A DNA stretch of 38,868 nucleotides from Gemmatimonadales bacterium. Its GTDB lineage: Bacteria > Gemmatimonadota > Gemmatimonadetes > Gemmatimonadales > GWC2-71-9. The position numbers and the translations under genes are program-made. The stretch's first letter is position 1. The number at the start of each line of letters is the position of its first letter. Under the pieces are notes generated by a model. It was given only the letters and a program-made list of their open reading frames with translations, did no database searches and was not told the DNA's origin. Positions 1 to 10,065 of the stretch are shown here, piece by piece. Where the stretch lies: assembly GCA_013812695.1 (NCBI GenBank), contig JACCSZ010000180.1, positions 1 to 38,868 of the forward strand. Direction: 5' to 3'.

Positions 1-1853
1 GTCCCCTTAAAGATTCCCTCGCGGATGCGGACGGCCTTGGCCGACGCTCTCGGATCGAGATCCAGCCGGCTCTCCACCCGCGCCGCCAGCCGCACGGTGC
101 CGTTGAGCGTCTGCGTCTGCCCCTCGCGCCGGATCTGGATCGGGAGCGGCTGGCCCTCCGCCGTGCGAAACCGTTCGCGGAACTTGGCCCCGAACTCGGG
201 ATCGGTGATCGCGACGTCGCCGAGCGCGAGCAGAACGTCGCCGGTGCGGACCCCGGCCTCCTGCGCGGCGCCGCCCGGCAGCACCTGTACCACCACGATC
301 GCGCCGGCCGAATCCCGACCAGCGGCGAGCCCCAGCCTCGGTTCGCGGATGGTGTCGGAGACGGCCCGAAGGCCGCCCAGCGGCAGGGTCTCCGCCCACG
401 GGTACGGCTCCCGGCCGTCCACGTACCGGGCGGCGAACTCGGTGAAGCTGCGGCCGCCGGCGGCCTTCGTCACGGCCCGCCACCACTCCGCGCCGGTGAA
501 GCCGCGCCCGGCCTTGTAGGTGGTGCGGTAGACCTCGCGCATCACCTCGTCGAGCGACCGGCGATTGTCGCTGGCGTCGCGGATCAGGATGTCGAGCAGG
601 AAGCCCGCGAGCGAGCCTTTCTGGTAGTAGATGTACTGGCTGCCGTCGGTCGAGTGAATCCAGGTCGAGAGCGACGCATCCTCGAGCGCGGTCGGGGGGT
701 TCTGTGCCACGGCCGCGATCTTCCCACCCGTCGCGCGCAGGAACTGCTCGACCCCGACGATGCCGCCACGCAGGATGGCGAGGTCCGCGTAGTAGTCCGT
801 GATCCCCTCGCTCACCCACAGCCAGACCGTGGGCGCGGGCCGGTCGTATCGGTAGGGCACGAGGTCGGCCGGCCGAAGCCGCTTGACGTTCCAGGCGTGA
901 AAGATCTCGTGTGCGGTGATCGAGGCCAGGACCGGGTCGCCAATGAACCCGGGGCTGTAGATCCCGACATGCGAGTTCCCGTGCTCGAGCGCGCTGCCGC
1001 CGCCGAACGCGGAGTCGAAGATCATCATGACGGTGTAGTGCGGCCAGGGCGTCTCCTTGAAGACGGCGGCCTGGGGCGGGATCATCTTGCCGATCTGGTC
1101 CCACACCTGGCTCCGCGCCGACCCGGCCAGCGCGCCGGCCGGATACGTTGCCAAGCGCGTCCACACCCCCGCCACCCGGGTGCTGTCGAAGTCGACCCGG
1201 CCGATGAAGAACGGCTTGTCGACCAGGTCGTGGTAGTTGGCTTCGCGGTACGTTCCCGCCTGCTGCGGCACCGCCTGCATCCCGGTGGCCACGAGCCAGG
1301 CCGGCTCGGTCCTGACGACCACCGTAGCGGGGAAGTTGGTGCCACGGCCTTCGGGGTACGGCAGCACGTTGGTGCCGTTGAACAGCGCGAAGTCGCGCCG
1401 GGCCCAGGCCATCGCGTTGTCGAGCGTGTCAGCCAGGTAGTCGAAGCGGACGCTGACCGACTTGGCCCCGGCCGGCTGCACGCGCCAGGTGTCGTAGTCG
1501 AGCTTGTCCCACACCAGCGCGGGGGCGTCCGCTCGCGCGTCGGTGCCGGCCACGGGCCTGAAGCCTGAGACCCAGCGCGCGAAGTAGCTCAGCTCGTATG
1601 CGCCAGGAGTCCACGCCGGCAGCGACAACAGCACCGGGCCCGGACCGGCGACGTCGAAGCGCATGACGACCTCGAGCGTCCGGCGCTGCGCGGTGCTGGA
1701 ATCAAAGGTGATCTCGTAGCGCAGGTTGGTGAGCGGGGCGGAGTGCGGCGCCGCCACCGGCTGCTGCGCGGTCACCGTCGTGCACGCGGCGGTCATCCAC
1801 ACCGCGGCGAGGCAAGCGGAGTACGTCACTCGGGGTCTTTCGATGTTGGTCAT
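1..1853 (-). CDS. M61 family (glycyl aminopeptidase-like) metallopeptidase with C-terminal PDZ domain, 3' end truncated by window edge
   Basis: Reverse-strand reading from ATG at 1853 gives a signal-like N-terminus, then ...SITAHEIFHAWNVKRLRPADLVPYRYD... (M61 HExxH motif in its typical context) and a PDZ-like GGAAQEAGVRTGDVLLALGD segment. The frame stays open to base 1, so the ORF track does not list it. Confidence 0.9.
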   Translation of the reverse strand, partial: MTNIERPRVTYSACLAAVWMTAACTTVTAQQPVAAPHSAPLTNLRYEITFDSSTAQRRTLEVVMRFDVAGPGPVLLSLPAWTPGAYELSYFARWVSGFRPVAGTDARADAPALVWDKLDYDTWRVQPAGAKSVSVRFDYLADTLDNAMAWARRDFALFNGTNVLPYPEGRGTNFPATVVVRTEPAWLVATGMQAVPQQAGTYREANYHDLVDKPFFIGRVDFDSTRVAGVWTRLATYPAGALAGSARSQVWDQIGKMIPPQAAVFKETPWPHYTVMMIFDSAFGGGSALEHGNSHVGIYSPGFIGDPVLASITAHEIFHAWNVKRLRPADLVPYRYDRPAPTVWLWVSEGITDYYADLAILRGGIVGVEQFLRATGGKIAAVAQNPPTALEDASLSTWIHSTDGSQYIYYQKGSLAGFLLDILIRDASDNRRSLDEVMREVYRTTYKAGRGFTGAEWWRAVTKAAGGRSFTEFAARYVDGREPYPWAETLPLGGLRAVSDTIREPRLGLAAGRDSAGAIVVVQVLPGGAAQEAGVRTGDVLLALGDVAITDPEFGAKFRERFRTAEGQPLPIQIRREGQTQTLNGTVRLAARVESRLDLDPRASAKAVRIREGIFKG

Positions 1854-1871
1854 GAGACTTAAGCCCTCGCC

Positions 1872-1968
1872 GTCATCCTGAGCGGAGCGAAGGATCGGGC
1901 AGTCGAGCGAGTGAGCCTCGAGCGTCACTCGCATGCGTCAGCCGATCCTTCGCTCCGCTCAGGATGAC
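1872..1968. repeat. Intergenic inverted repeat, 27-bp perfect arms (copy 1 of dispersed palindrome)
   Basis: gtcatcctgagcggagcgaaggatcgg (1872-1898) and its exact reverse complement ccgatccttcgctccgctcaggatgac (1942-1968). Confidence 0.95.
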
Positions 1969-1978
1969 AGGGCGCACC

Positions 1979-3253
1979 TCAAGCATCCGACCCCGCGGGC
2001 ACAGCGGCATGCCCGGGCTGGAAGGCGGACATAGGCGTCTCCGTTCCGAGCTCCCCCTCCCACCGGGCCATGACCGCCGTGGCCAGGCAGTTGCCGACCA
2101 AATTCACCATGGTGCGCGCCATGTCCATCAGCTCGTCCACGCCCAGAATGACCGCCACGCCCTCGAGCGGCAGGCCGAACGCCGTGAGCGTGCCCGAGAG
2201 CACCACCAGCGAGGCCCGCGGCACGGCCGCGATGCCTTTGCTGGTGATGAGCAGTGTCAGCATCATCAGGAGCTGCTGGCCGACCGTCAGCTCGACGCCG
2301 GCGGCCTGGGCCACGAAGATCGATGCGACGCCCAGATAAAGCGTCGAGCCGTCCAGGTTGAAGGAGTAGCCGGTCGGCATGACGAAGGCCACGATGCGTC
2401 GCGGCACCCCGAACTCGGTCATCCGCTGCATCGCGAGCGGGAGCGCGGCGTCGGAGGACGTCGTGGTGAAGGCGATGATCGCGGGGTCCTTCACCGCGCG
2501 TATGAACCGGGGGATCGAGATCCGGGCGATCAGCGCCGCCGGGACCAGCGCCACCAGCGCGAAGACGATCAGCGCACCGTACAGCGTCGCCACCAGGAGC
2601 CCGAGATTCTTGAGCACCTGGATGCCGCTGTGGCTCACCGTGACCGCCATGGCGGCACCGATGCCGATCGGGGCGTACCGCATGACGATCCCGACGAACT
2701 TGAACATCACCTCCATCAGTCCTTCGGAGACGCCGAGGATGACTTCCTTCGGCCGGCCGCGCACCTGGGTCAGCGCAATGGCGAAGAGAGTGGCCCAGAA
2801 GACCACCTGCAGCACCTCGTTGTCCGCCGCCGCCTCGAAGAAGCTCCGGGGCACGACGTGCTCGAGAAACCCGCCGAAGGTGGTGGGCGCCGGCTTGGGG
2901 ATCGCGGCGTTGGCGTCCGGGGCCGGGAGGATCACGCCGATGCCGGGCCGGGTGAGGTTGACCGCAACCAGGCCGATGGCCAGCGCGACCGTGGTCATCA
3001 GCCAGAAGTAGCTGATCGACTTGACCGCGAGGCGGCCGATGCGCTTGAGATCGTCGCCGTGGCCGGCGATCCCGACGACCAGGGTCCCGAAGATGATCGG
3101 CACCACGACCGACTTGATCATCCGGAGGAAAACGTTCGACAGCGGCTTGAGCGACGCCGCAAACTCGGGGGCCAGCCAGCCGACCAGGATGCCCACGCCC
3201 ATCCCGATGAAGATCCACCAGGTGAGCGACAGACTCCGAAGCGCGCGGAGCAT
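1979..3253 (-). CDS. Dicarboxylate/amino acid:cation symporter (DAACS family, GltP/DctA-like)
   Basis: [31 protein letters not shown]...AFTTTSSDAALPLAMQRM...PTGYSFNLDGSTLYLGVASIFVAQ...; conserved SSS and NLDG-type motifs and multiple hydrophobic helices. Confidence 0.93.
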   Translation of the reverse strand: MLRALRSLSLTWWIFIGMGVGILVGWLAPEFAASLKPLSNVFLRMIKSVVVPIIFGTLVVGIAGHGDDLKRIGRLAVKSISYFWLMTTVALAIGLVAVNLTRPGIGVILPAPDANAAIPKPAPTTFGGFLEHVVPRSFFEAAADNEVLQVVFWATLFAIALTQVRGRPKEVILGVSEGLMEVMFKFVGIVMRYAPIGIGAAMAVTVSHSGIQVLKNLGLLVATLYGALIVFALVALVPAALIARISIPRFIRAVKDPAIIAFTTTSSDAALPLAMQRMTEFGVPRRIVAFVMPTGYSFNLDGSTLYLGVASIFVAQAAGVELTVGQQLLMMLTLLITSKGIAAVPRASLVVLSGTLTAFGLPLEGVAVILGVDELMDMARTMVNLVGNCLATAVMARWEGELGTETPMSAFQPGHAAVPAGSDA

Positions 3254-4380
3254 CAGCGGCCGACCAGTGCCTCGGCCTTCGCGTCGATCCCGTCCAGGAG
3301 CGACGCATACGACGCCGCGAACTTGGCGACCCCGTCCGTCTCCAGCTCCCGCGTGACCGCGGCGAGGTCGATGCCCAGCGCTCCCAGCGCCTCGAGCTGC
3401 GCCGGGGCCGCCGCCATTCCCTCCTGGATGCGCACTTCCGGGTTGCCATGATCGCGGTAGGCCGCGAACGTCTCCGGCGGCAGCGTGTTGACCGTGTGCG
3501 GCGCCACGAGTGCCTCGACGTAGTGCAGGTCGGAATAGCGCGGGTCCTTGGTGCTGGTCGAGGCCCAGAGCGGCCGCTGCGGGCGGGCGCCCGCCGCCGT
3601 CAGACGGTCCCAGCGTGCCGTGGCGATGGACGCCTCGAACAGGCGGTACGCGTCGCACGCGTTGGCGATGGCGATCCGGCCGCGGAGGCCCTTGGGGTCG
3701 TCGAGCCGGTCCAGCAGTGGATCGACCTTGCCGTCGACGCGGCTCACGAAGAAGCTCGCGACCGACGTGATCGGGCGGAGCGGCAGGCCCGCGTCGAGCC
3801 GGCGCTCGAGCCCGGTCAGAAACGCCTCGATGACCTCGGCGTAGCGCTCCACTGAGAATAAGAGCGTGACGTTGATGCTGATGCCGGCCGCGATGCTATC
3901 GGTAATCGCCGGCAGGCCCTCGGCCGTGCCCGGGATCTTGATCATCGCATTGGGCCGGTCGAGCGCGCGCCAGAGCCGTTCCGCCTCGTGGGTCGTCGCG
4001 TCGGTATCGTTGGCCAGGGTGGGCGATACCTCGAGGGAGACCAGGCCGTCGCCGCCGCCGGCCGCCTCGTAGACGCCCGCGAAGGCGTCGCACGCGGACC
4101 GCACGTCGGCGACGGCCAGGCGCTCGAAGATGTTCTGCGCGTCGCTGCCCGCGTCCGCCAGCGCGCGGATCTCGGCATCGTACAGCCGGCTGCCGGCGAT
4201 GGCTTTCTCGAAGATCGTCGGGTTGGAGGTCATGCCGCGGAGCCCGTCGTCCGCGATGAGGCGCGTCAGCTCGCCGGCCGTCACGAGATCGCGCGTGATG
4301 TAATCGTACCACGGGCTCTGGCCGAGCTCGCCCAAGCGCGCAAGCGGGTTTGCCCCCGGTGACTGCTGGTCGGTCGTCAT
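3253..4380 (-). CDS. tal: Transaldolase
   Basis: [32 protein letters not shown]...[16 protein letters not shown]...[30 protein letters not shown]...; stop shares one base with the downstream symporter start (TGATG). Confidence 0.94.
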   Translation of the reverse strand: MTTDQQSPGANPLARLGELGQSPWYDYITRDLVTAGELTRLIADDGLRGMTSNPTIFEKAIAGSRLYDAEIRALADAGSDAQNIFERLAVADVRSACDAFAGVYEAAGGGDGLVSLEVSPTLANDTDATTHEAERLWRALDRPNAMIKIPGTAEGLPAITDSIAAGISINVTLLFSVERYAEVIEAFLTGLERRLDAGLPLRPITSVASFFVSRVDGKVDPLLDRLDDPKGLRGRIAIANACDAYRLFEASIATARWDRLTAAGARPQRPLWASTSTKDPRYSDLHYVEALVAPHTVNTLPPETFAAYRDHGNPEVRIQEGMAAAPAQLEALGALGIDLAAVTRELETDGVAKFAASYASLLDGIDAKAEALVGR

Positions 4381-6401
4381 GTGCTTCCCTCGCTCCGGCT
4401 CGGGGCATGCCTCGTTGCGAGCAGCCGCCGCACGATGCCGGCGGCCCGCTCGGGGGTGAACTTGAACTCTTCGAACAGCCGGTCGCCGGGGGCGGAGGCG
4501 CCGAAGCCCTCCATAGCGAGCATCGCCCCGTCGTCGGTGGTCCAGCGCTCCCATCCGAACGGCGACGCCGCTTCGATGCCGAGCCGCACACGCACGCCCG
4601 GCGGCAGCACCTGATGCCGGTAGCTCTCGGGCTCGGCGGCGAACAGCTCCCACGAGGGCATCGAGACCACCCGCACGCGCACCCGGTCGGCCTGCAGCAG
4701 CCGCGCGGCGGCCAGCGCCACGTGCACTTCGGAGCCGGTGGCGATCAGGATCGCCTGCGGCGTCCCGCCCGGCGGATCGAGCAGCACGTACCCGCCGCGC
4801 GCCACGTGCCCGGCGGCGCCCAAGACCGTGCGGTCGAGTACGGGAAGCTTCTGCCGGCTGAGCACGAGCAGCGTCGGCCCGGCGGTCCGCGCGGCCGCCA
4901 CACGCCATGCCTCGATCGTCTCGGTGCCGTCGGCCGGCCGGAGCACCACCAGGTTGGGGATGGCGCGGAGCATCGCCAGATGCTCGATCGGCTGATGGGT
5001 GGGCCCGTCCTCGCCCACGCCGATGGAGTCGTGCGTTCCGATGATGATGACCGGCAGCCGCATGATCGCCGCCAATCGGATGGACGGCTTCATGTAGTCG
5101 GAGAAGACCAGGAAGGTGCTGCCGAATGGCCGGAGCCCGCCGTGCGCGGCGATGCCGTTGAGGCACGCAGCCATCCCGTGCTCGCGCACGCCCCAGTGGA
5201 ACGTGCGGCCCGTCGTGGTGGGGCCGAAGACCCCGGCTTGCTTGAGCATGGTGCCGGTGCTCCCGCCGAGATCGGCCGAGCCGCCGATCAGGTTGGGGAC
5301 CGCGGCGGCAATCGCCTGCAGCGCGAGGCCCGAGGCCTGCCGGGTGGCGAGGGGGCCGCTGTCGGGCGTGAGCGCGGGGAGTCCACGATCCCAGCCATCG
5401 GGCAGCGCGCCCGAGAGCCACTGCCGCAGCTCGCCCGCGGCCTCGGCGTGGTCGGCCGTGTAGGCGGCCAGACGCGTGCGCCACTCGGTCTCCGCCGCGA
5501 TGCCCCGTGGCACCGCCTCGCGCCAGTGATTCAGCGCGTCGTCGGGGACGTGAAACGCCGGCTCCACAGGCCAGCCCATGATCTCCTTGGTGCGGCGCAC
5601 CTCCTCGGCGCCGAGCGGCTCGCCGTGGGCCTTGGCCGTATTGCGCTTGGTTGGCGCCGGATCGGCGATGTAGGTGCGGACGATGACGAGCGTCGGCCGG
5701 CCGGTCTCGGCGATCGCCGCTTCGTAGGCGTCACCGATGGCGGCGAGATCGTTACCGTCGGCCACGCGGACGACGTGCCAGCCGTAGCCCTCGAACCGCC
5801 GTTGGACGTCCTCGCTGAACGAGAGCGCGGTGTCGCCGTCGATGGTGATGTGATTGTCGTCGTAGACCAGCGTCAGCTTGACCAGCCTGAGGTGCCCCGC
5901 GATCGAGGCCGCCTCGTGCGAGACGCCTTCCATCAGGTCGCCGTCGCTCACGATCGCCCAGGTGCGGTGGTCGACGATCCCGTGACCGGGCCGGTTGAAA
6001 TGCTCGGCCAGGAAGCGCTCGGCGATGGCCATGCCCGCCGCGTTCCCGATGCCCTGCCCCAGCGGGCCGGTCGTGGTTTCGACTCCCGCCGTGTGTCCCC
6101 GCTCGGGATGCCCTGGTGTCTTGGAGCTCCACTGCCGGAAGCCCCGGATGTCGTCGAGCGACAGGTCGTAGCCCGTGAGGTGCAGCACGGCGTAGAGCAG
6201 CAGCGACGCGTGCCCGCACGAGAGCACGAAGCGGTCGCGGTCGGGCCAGTCGGGATGGTGCGGCGAGTGCTTGAGGAAGCGGTGGTAGAGCACGTACGCG
6301 GCCGGAGCCAGCGCCATCGGGGTGCCCGCGTGCCCGGACTGCGCGGCCTCGACCGCGTCCATGGAGAGCGCGCGGATGGCGTTGATGCTCCGCCACGTCA
6401 C
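4377..6401 (-). CDS. tkt: Transketolase
   Basis: GTG start; [43 protein letters not shown]...[20 protein letters not shown]...[14 protein letters not shown]...; ATGA overlap with tal. The exact start could be slightly upstream. Confidence 0.95.
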   Translation of the reverse strand: MTWRSINAIRALSMDAVEAAQSGHAGTPMALAPAAYVLYHRFLKHSPHHPDWPDRDRFVLSCGHASLLLYAVLHLTGYDLSLDDIRGFRQWSSKTPGHPERGHTAGVETTTGPLGQGIGNAAGMAIAERFLAEHFNRPGHGIVDHRTWAIVSDGDLMEGVSHEAASIAGHLRLVKLTLVYDDNHITIDGDTALSFSEDVQRRFEGYGWHVVRVADGNDLAAIGDAYEAAIAETGRPTLVIVRTYIADPAPTKRNTAKAHGEPLGAEEVRRTKEIMGWPVEPAFHVPDDALNHWREAVPRGIAAETEWRTRLAAYTADHAEAAGELRQWLSGALPDGWDRGLPALTPDSGPLATRQASGLALQAIAAAVPNLIGGSADLGGSTGTMLKQAGVFGPTTTGRTFHWGVREHGMAACLNGIAAHGGLRPFGSTFLVFSDYMKPSIRLAAIMRLPVIIIGTHDSIGVGEDGPTHQPIEHLAMLRAIPNLVVLRPADGTETIEAWRVAAARTAGPTLLVLSRQKLPVLDRTVLGAAGHVARGGYVLLDPPGGTPQAILIATGSEVHVALAAARLLQADRVRVRVVSMPSWELFAAEPESYRHQVLPPGVRVRLGIEAASPFGWERWTTDDGAMLAMEGFGASAPGDRLFEEFKFTPERAAGIVRRLLATRHAPSRSEGST

Positions 6402-6673
6402 CGCCTCGGGCGCTGGCTCGGCGGCCTTGTGGGCGGTACCGGCGGCTCGCGAAGTGCGGAGGCGAGTGCTCTCTGCGGTCAGAACCGACTCCTTTCGCGC
6501 GGATCACTGCGCCGGGCGGCGAGCGAAGCAGCGGGGAGCCGGGAAGATAACTCGCCAGGTTGAATGGCGGAAAGACGGGATCATCTCTTCCTTTTGACGG
6601 TATAACCTCCTGTCGCTCCGCCCCGGCTGCCCCTACTTTATCCCTAGCCGATGAGTCCGCCGCCGCCACGCCA

Positions 6674-7540
6674 GTGACCCGACCCGACCGGACGTACGAG
6701 ATCCACGAGGTAGCCGAGCTGACGGGCCTGGCCGCCGCGCGTCTCCGGGCGTGGGAGCGGCGCTACGAGGTGGTCCGTCCGCAGCGGATGTCCAACGGCT
6801 ACCGGGCTTACACTGCCGGGCAAGTGGCGTTGCTGCGCGCGTACGCCCGGCTGATCCAGGGGGGCGAGCGGATCGGCGATCTGGCCACCCAGCCGAGCGA
6901 GGGCGTGCTCGCCCGGGCGGAAGCGCGGTCGCTCGATGGCTCACCCCACGCGGCGCTGATGGAAGCGGTCTGCGCTTTCGACCGCGAGCGGATTGAGGGA
7001 CTCGTGGCGCAGCAGCTCGCGCTTCGCGGCCTCCGCGCCTTCGCGGAAGAGGTGGTGATGCCGCTGGCCCGATCGGTCGGCGACCTCTGGGCGCTCGGCA
7101 GGATCCCGATCGCCGCCGAGCACCTGGCCAGCGAAGTGGTGCTGCATGCGCTGAAGGGTGGGCTTCGCATGTCGCGCGGGACGGGGCCGCTGGTGGTGGG
7201 TGCCTGCCTCCCGGGGGAGCGGCACGAGTGGGGCTTTCTGGCGACGCTCGCCGTCGTGCAGGAAGATGGCTGGCGCATTCATTACCTCGGGGCCGATCTC
7301 CCGGTCGACGAAGTCGTGCAGGCGGCCTGGAAGCTCCTGCCGCAAGGGGTCGCGTTCAGCAGCAGCGATCCGGCGATCGTCCGCGCCAGCCTGCCGGCGC
7401 TCGCGCGGGTGCTCGGCAAGCTCCCGCCCAGGACGACGGCCGCCATCGGCGGGGGCGGCGTGGAGCCCCATGCACGCGTGCTGCGCGGCTACGGCTTTGT
7501 GATCGGGCTCGAGGCATTCAACAAGGCACCACCGCGATGA
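6674..7540 (+). CDS. MerR-family regulator with cobalamin-binding domain (CarH/LitR-like putative AdoCbl photoreceptor)
   Basis: N-terminal MerR HTH: YEIHEVAELTGLAAARLRAWERRYEVVRPQRMSNGYRAYTAGQVALL. C-terminal part has LWALGRIPIAAEH (Wx9EH) and GERHEWGFLA (ExHxxG, B12 lower-ligand His). GTG start chosen at 6674; the ORF track extends upstream to 6560. Confidence 0.9.
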   Translation: MTRPDRTYEIHEVAELTGLAAARLRAWERRYEVVRPQRMSNGYRAYTAGQVALLRAYARLIQGGERIGDLATQPSEGVLARAEARSLDGSPHAALMEAVCAFDRERIEGLVAQQLALRGLRAFAEEVVMPLARSVGDLWALGRIPIAAEHLASEVVLHALKGGLRMSRGTGPLVVGACLPGERHEWGFLATLAVVQEDGWRIHYLGADLPVDEVVQAAWKLLPQGVAFSSSDPAIVRASLPALARVLGKLPPRTTAAIGGGGVEPHARVLRGYGFVIGLEAFNKAPPR

Positions 7541-9081
7541 CGACGACGCGTCCCATCTCCACCGGCCGTCCGGCCGCTCGTGCGCCTTCCGTCCCGGAGG
7601 ACCCGGCGCGCCAGGTCCTCGTGATCGGCGCCGGGCTGGGTGGGCTGGCCGCCGCGATCCGGCTCCGGCACCGCGGCTTCCGGGTCACGGTGCTCGAGCG
7701 CCACCCGCACCCGGGTGGCCGCTGCGGACTGTGGGAATCGGAGGGGTTCCGGTTCGACACCGGCCCCACGCTGCTCCTGATGGTCGACTACCTGCGGGCG
7801 CTCTTCCGCGAAGTGGGCCGGCCGCTCGAGGACTATCTCGAACTGCGGCAGCTCGACCCCAACTACCGGGTCCACTACGCCGACGGCAGCACCCTCGACG
7901 TCACCAGCCGCCTCAACGCGCTGCTCGAGGGGGTCGAGCGGATCGAGCCCGGGGTGACGCCGCGGTTCCTGCGCTTCCTGTCGGCGACGGCGCAGCTCTA
8001 TCGCATCGGCCTCGACGGCTTCGTCGATCGCAACATCCACCGCCGCGGCGACTTCTTCAACTTGAAGAACGCGGGCCGCCTGCTGCGCGCGCGCGCCATG
8101 GAGCGGCTGCAGCGCATGATGCGCCGCTACTTCCGGTCGGAAAAGCTGCGGCACACGTTCAGCTTTCAGTCGCTCTACCTGGGCCTCTCGCCGTTCGACT
8201 CCCCCGCCATCTACAGCCTGCTCCCGTACACCGAAGTGGCCGGCGGCCTGTACTTTCCCATGGGCGGGATGCACGCCATGCCCCGCGCGCTGGCGCGGCT
8301 CGCCGAGGAGCTCGGCGTGCGGATCGAGTATGGCCGTGACGTCCGCGCCCTCGAGCGCGCGGACGGGCGCATCTGCGCGGTGCAGCTCGCCGACGGCTCG
8401 CGCCTGCCCGCCGACCTGGTGCTCGCCAACGCCGATCTTCCGTACGTGTACGAGACGCTGCTGAGAGAGAAATACCCGCGGATCGACCGCTTCGATTTCA
8501 GTTGCTCCGCGTTCCTGATGTACCTCGGCGTGAACCGTCGCTATCCCGACCTCACGCACCACGCGCTCGTGGTACCGCGTGACCTCCGGGCCACCTGCGA
8601 CGATATCTTCTCCGGGCGCGTGCCGGGGGATCCGGCGTACTACGTCTGCAATCCCAGCAAGACCGATCCGAGCCTCGCGCCGCCCGGCTGCGAGAACATC
8701 TACGTGCTGGTGCCCGTACCGAGCCAGTTGCCCGGCCGGGAGATCGACTGGTCCATCGAAGGACCCCGGCTCGAGGCGGCCATGCTGGAGCGGCTCGAGC
8801 GCTTCGGGCTGACGGACCTTCGCCGCCACATCGTCACGCGGCGCACGTTTTCGCCGGTCGACTTCACCCACGACTTCTCCGCCACCCGCGGGGAGGCCTT
8901 CGGGCTGGCGCACGGCATCGACCAGGTCGGCTTCTTCCGGCCGCACAACCGGCATCCGCGGTTCGAGAACCTCTACTTCGTGGGCCAGAGCACGCACCCG
9001 GGCTGTGGGATCCCGATGGTGCTGATTTCCTCACGGCTGGTTGTCGAGCGCATGGCCGCCGAGCAGGCGGTGCGGCCGTGA
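7537..9081 (+). CDS. crtI: Phytoene desaturase family FAD-dependent oxidoreductase
   Basis: QVLVIGAGLGGLAAAIRLRHRGFRVTVLERHPHPGGRCG (dinucleotide-binding motif) and C-terminal NLYFVGQSTHPGCGIPMVLISSRLVVERM (CrtI signature); ATGA overlap with the regulator. Confidence 0.93.
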   Translation: MTTTRPISTGRPAARAPSVPEDPARQVLVIGAGLGGLAAAIRLRHRGFRVTVLERHPHPGGRCGLWESEGFRFDTGPTLLLMVDYLRALFREVGRPLEDYLELRQLDPNYRVHYADGSTLDVTSRLNALLEGVERIEPGVTPRFLRFLSATAQLYRIGLDGFVDRNIHRRGDFFNLKNAGRLLRARAMERLQRMMRRYFRSEKLRHTFSFQSLYLGLSPFDSPAIYSLLPYTEVAGGLYFPMGGMHAMPRALARLAEELGVRIEYGRDVRALERADGRICAVQLADGSRLPADLVLANADLPYVYETLLREKYPRIDRFDFSCSAFLMYLGVNRRYPDLTHHALVVPRDLRATCDDIFSGRVPGDPAYYVCNPSKTDPSLAPPGCENIYVLVPVPSQLPGREIDWSIEGPRLEAAMLERLERFGLTDLRRHIVTRRTFSPVDFTHDFSATRGEAFGLAHGIDQVGFFRPHNRHPRFENLYFVGQSTHPGCGIPMVLISSRLVVERMAAEQAVRP

Positions 9082-9980
9082 GCGCCTGGGCGCTCGAGCG
9101 CAGCTATCTCCGGGCGGAGCGCGCGACGGCGGTGTGGGCGCGCAGCTTCTACTTCGCCAGCCGCTTCCTGCCCGCCGAGAAGAAACGGGCGGTATTCGCG
9201 CTGTACGACTACTGCCGCCATGCCGACAACCTGGTCGACGCGCGCGGCGATCGCGCGCGGGCGGAGGTGCTGTCCGACCTCGAGGCGCTCGGCGCCACGG
9301 TCCGCGCCCTCCACGCCGGCGCCGCGTCCCCCGGCGACCGGTGGCTCGCCCTGGCCGACACCCTGCGCCGCTGCGACGTCCCGCTCGAGCCGCTGCTCGA
9401 GCTACTCGACGGCGTGGCGATGGATCTGGACGACGTGGCGTTCCCCGACTACTCCTCGCTCCACCGCTACTGCCGGCTCGTGGCCGGGGGTGTCGGCCTC
9501 ATGCTCGGTCCGGTGCTCGGCGCCGCCCCGCACCGGTTCCGGGAGCCGGGCGTCGGGCTCGGCGTGGCCATGCAGCTCACCAACGTCCTCCGAGACGTGG
9601 GCGAGGACCTCGACGCCGGCAGGCTCTACCTCCCCGCCGACGAGCTGGCGCGGTTCGATCTCGGCCGGGCCGCGCTCGAGCGGCGCGAGGCCACGCCCGA
9701 ATTCGCGGCCTTCATGCGGTTCCAGATCTCCCGCGCCCGAGCCCTCTTCGACGCCGCCGACCAGGTCGTCGACCTGTTCCCGCCCGACGGCTCCCGGGTC
9801 ACCGTCCGCCTGCTGCAGCGCACGTACGCCGGAATTCTCGATGGCATCGAGCGACTCGGTTACGACGTGTTCCGGACGCGCGCGTACGTGTCCGGCCCGC
9901 GGAAGCTGATCATCCTCGGCCGCGCCATATGGGCCGAGCGGCCGCTTCGGTCCACCCTGTCGTGGGCCCGGCCCGCGTAG
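9078..9980 (+). CDS. crtB: Phytoene/squalene synthase family protein
   Basis: ARSFYFASRFLPAEKKRAVFALYDYCRHADNLVDA and MQLTNVLRDVGEDLDAGRLYLPADEL, the two Asp-rich regions of trans-isoprenyl synthases; GTGA overlap with crtI. Confidence 0.93.
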   Translation: MSAWALERSYLRAERATAVWARSFYFASRFLPAEKKRAVFALYDYCRHADNLVDARGDRARAEVLSDLEALGATVRALHAGAASPGDRWLALADTLRRCDVPLEPLLELLDGVAMDLDDVAFPDYSSLHRYCRLVAGGVGLMLGPVLGAAPHRFREPGVGLGVAMQLTNVLRDVGEDLDAGRLYLPADELARFDLGRAALERREATPEFAAFMRFQISRARALFDAADQVVDLFPPDGSRVTVRLLQRTYAGILDGIERLGYDVFRTRAYVSGPRKLIILGRAIWAERPLRSTLSWARPA

Positions 9981-10065
9981 CGGAAATGATCCGTAACCCC
10001 GCGCGCAGGGCAGCGCAACAGCCTCAGGTGTCGGACGTAGCCGAGCACAGACGACGGAGGCGACT

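Noticed and set aside
7-1164. 385-aa minus-strand ORF in the ORF track
   Set aside because: Wrong frame: the M61 peptidase frame covers the same DNA with HEIFHAWN and PDZ motifs. The track omitted that frame because it runs off the window edge.
4350-6563. 737-aa plus-strand ORF
   Set aside because: Antisense shadow of tal/tkt; Arg/Gly/Pro-rich translation without family motifs, typical of high-GC antisense frames.
6560-6673. N-terminal extension of the MerR ORF (MNGGKTGSSLPFDGITSCRSAPAAPTLSLADES...)
   Set aside because: Not similar to MerR N-termini; GTG at 6674 just before YEIHEVAELTG is the more likely start, leaving this as regulatory DNA.
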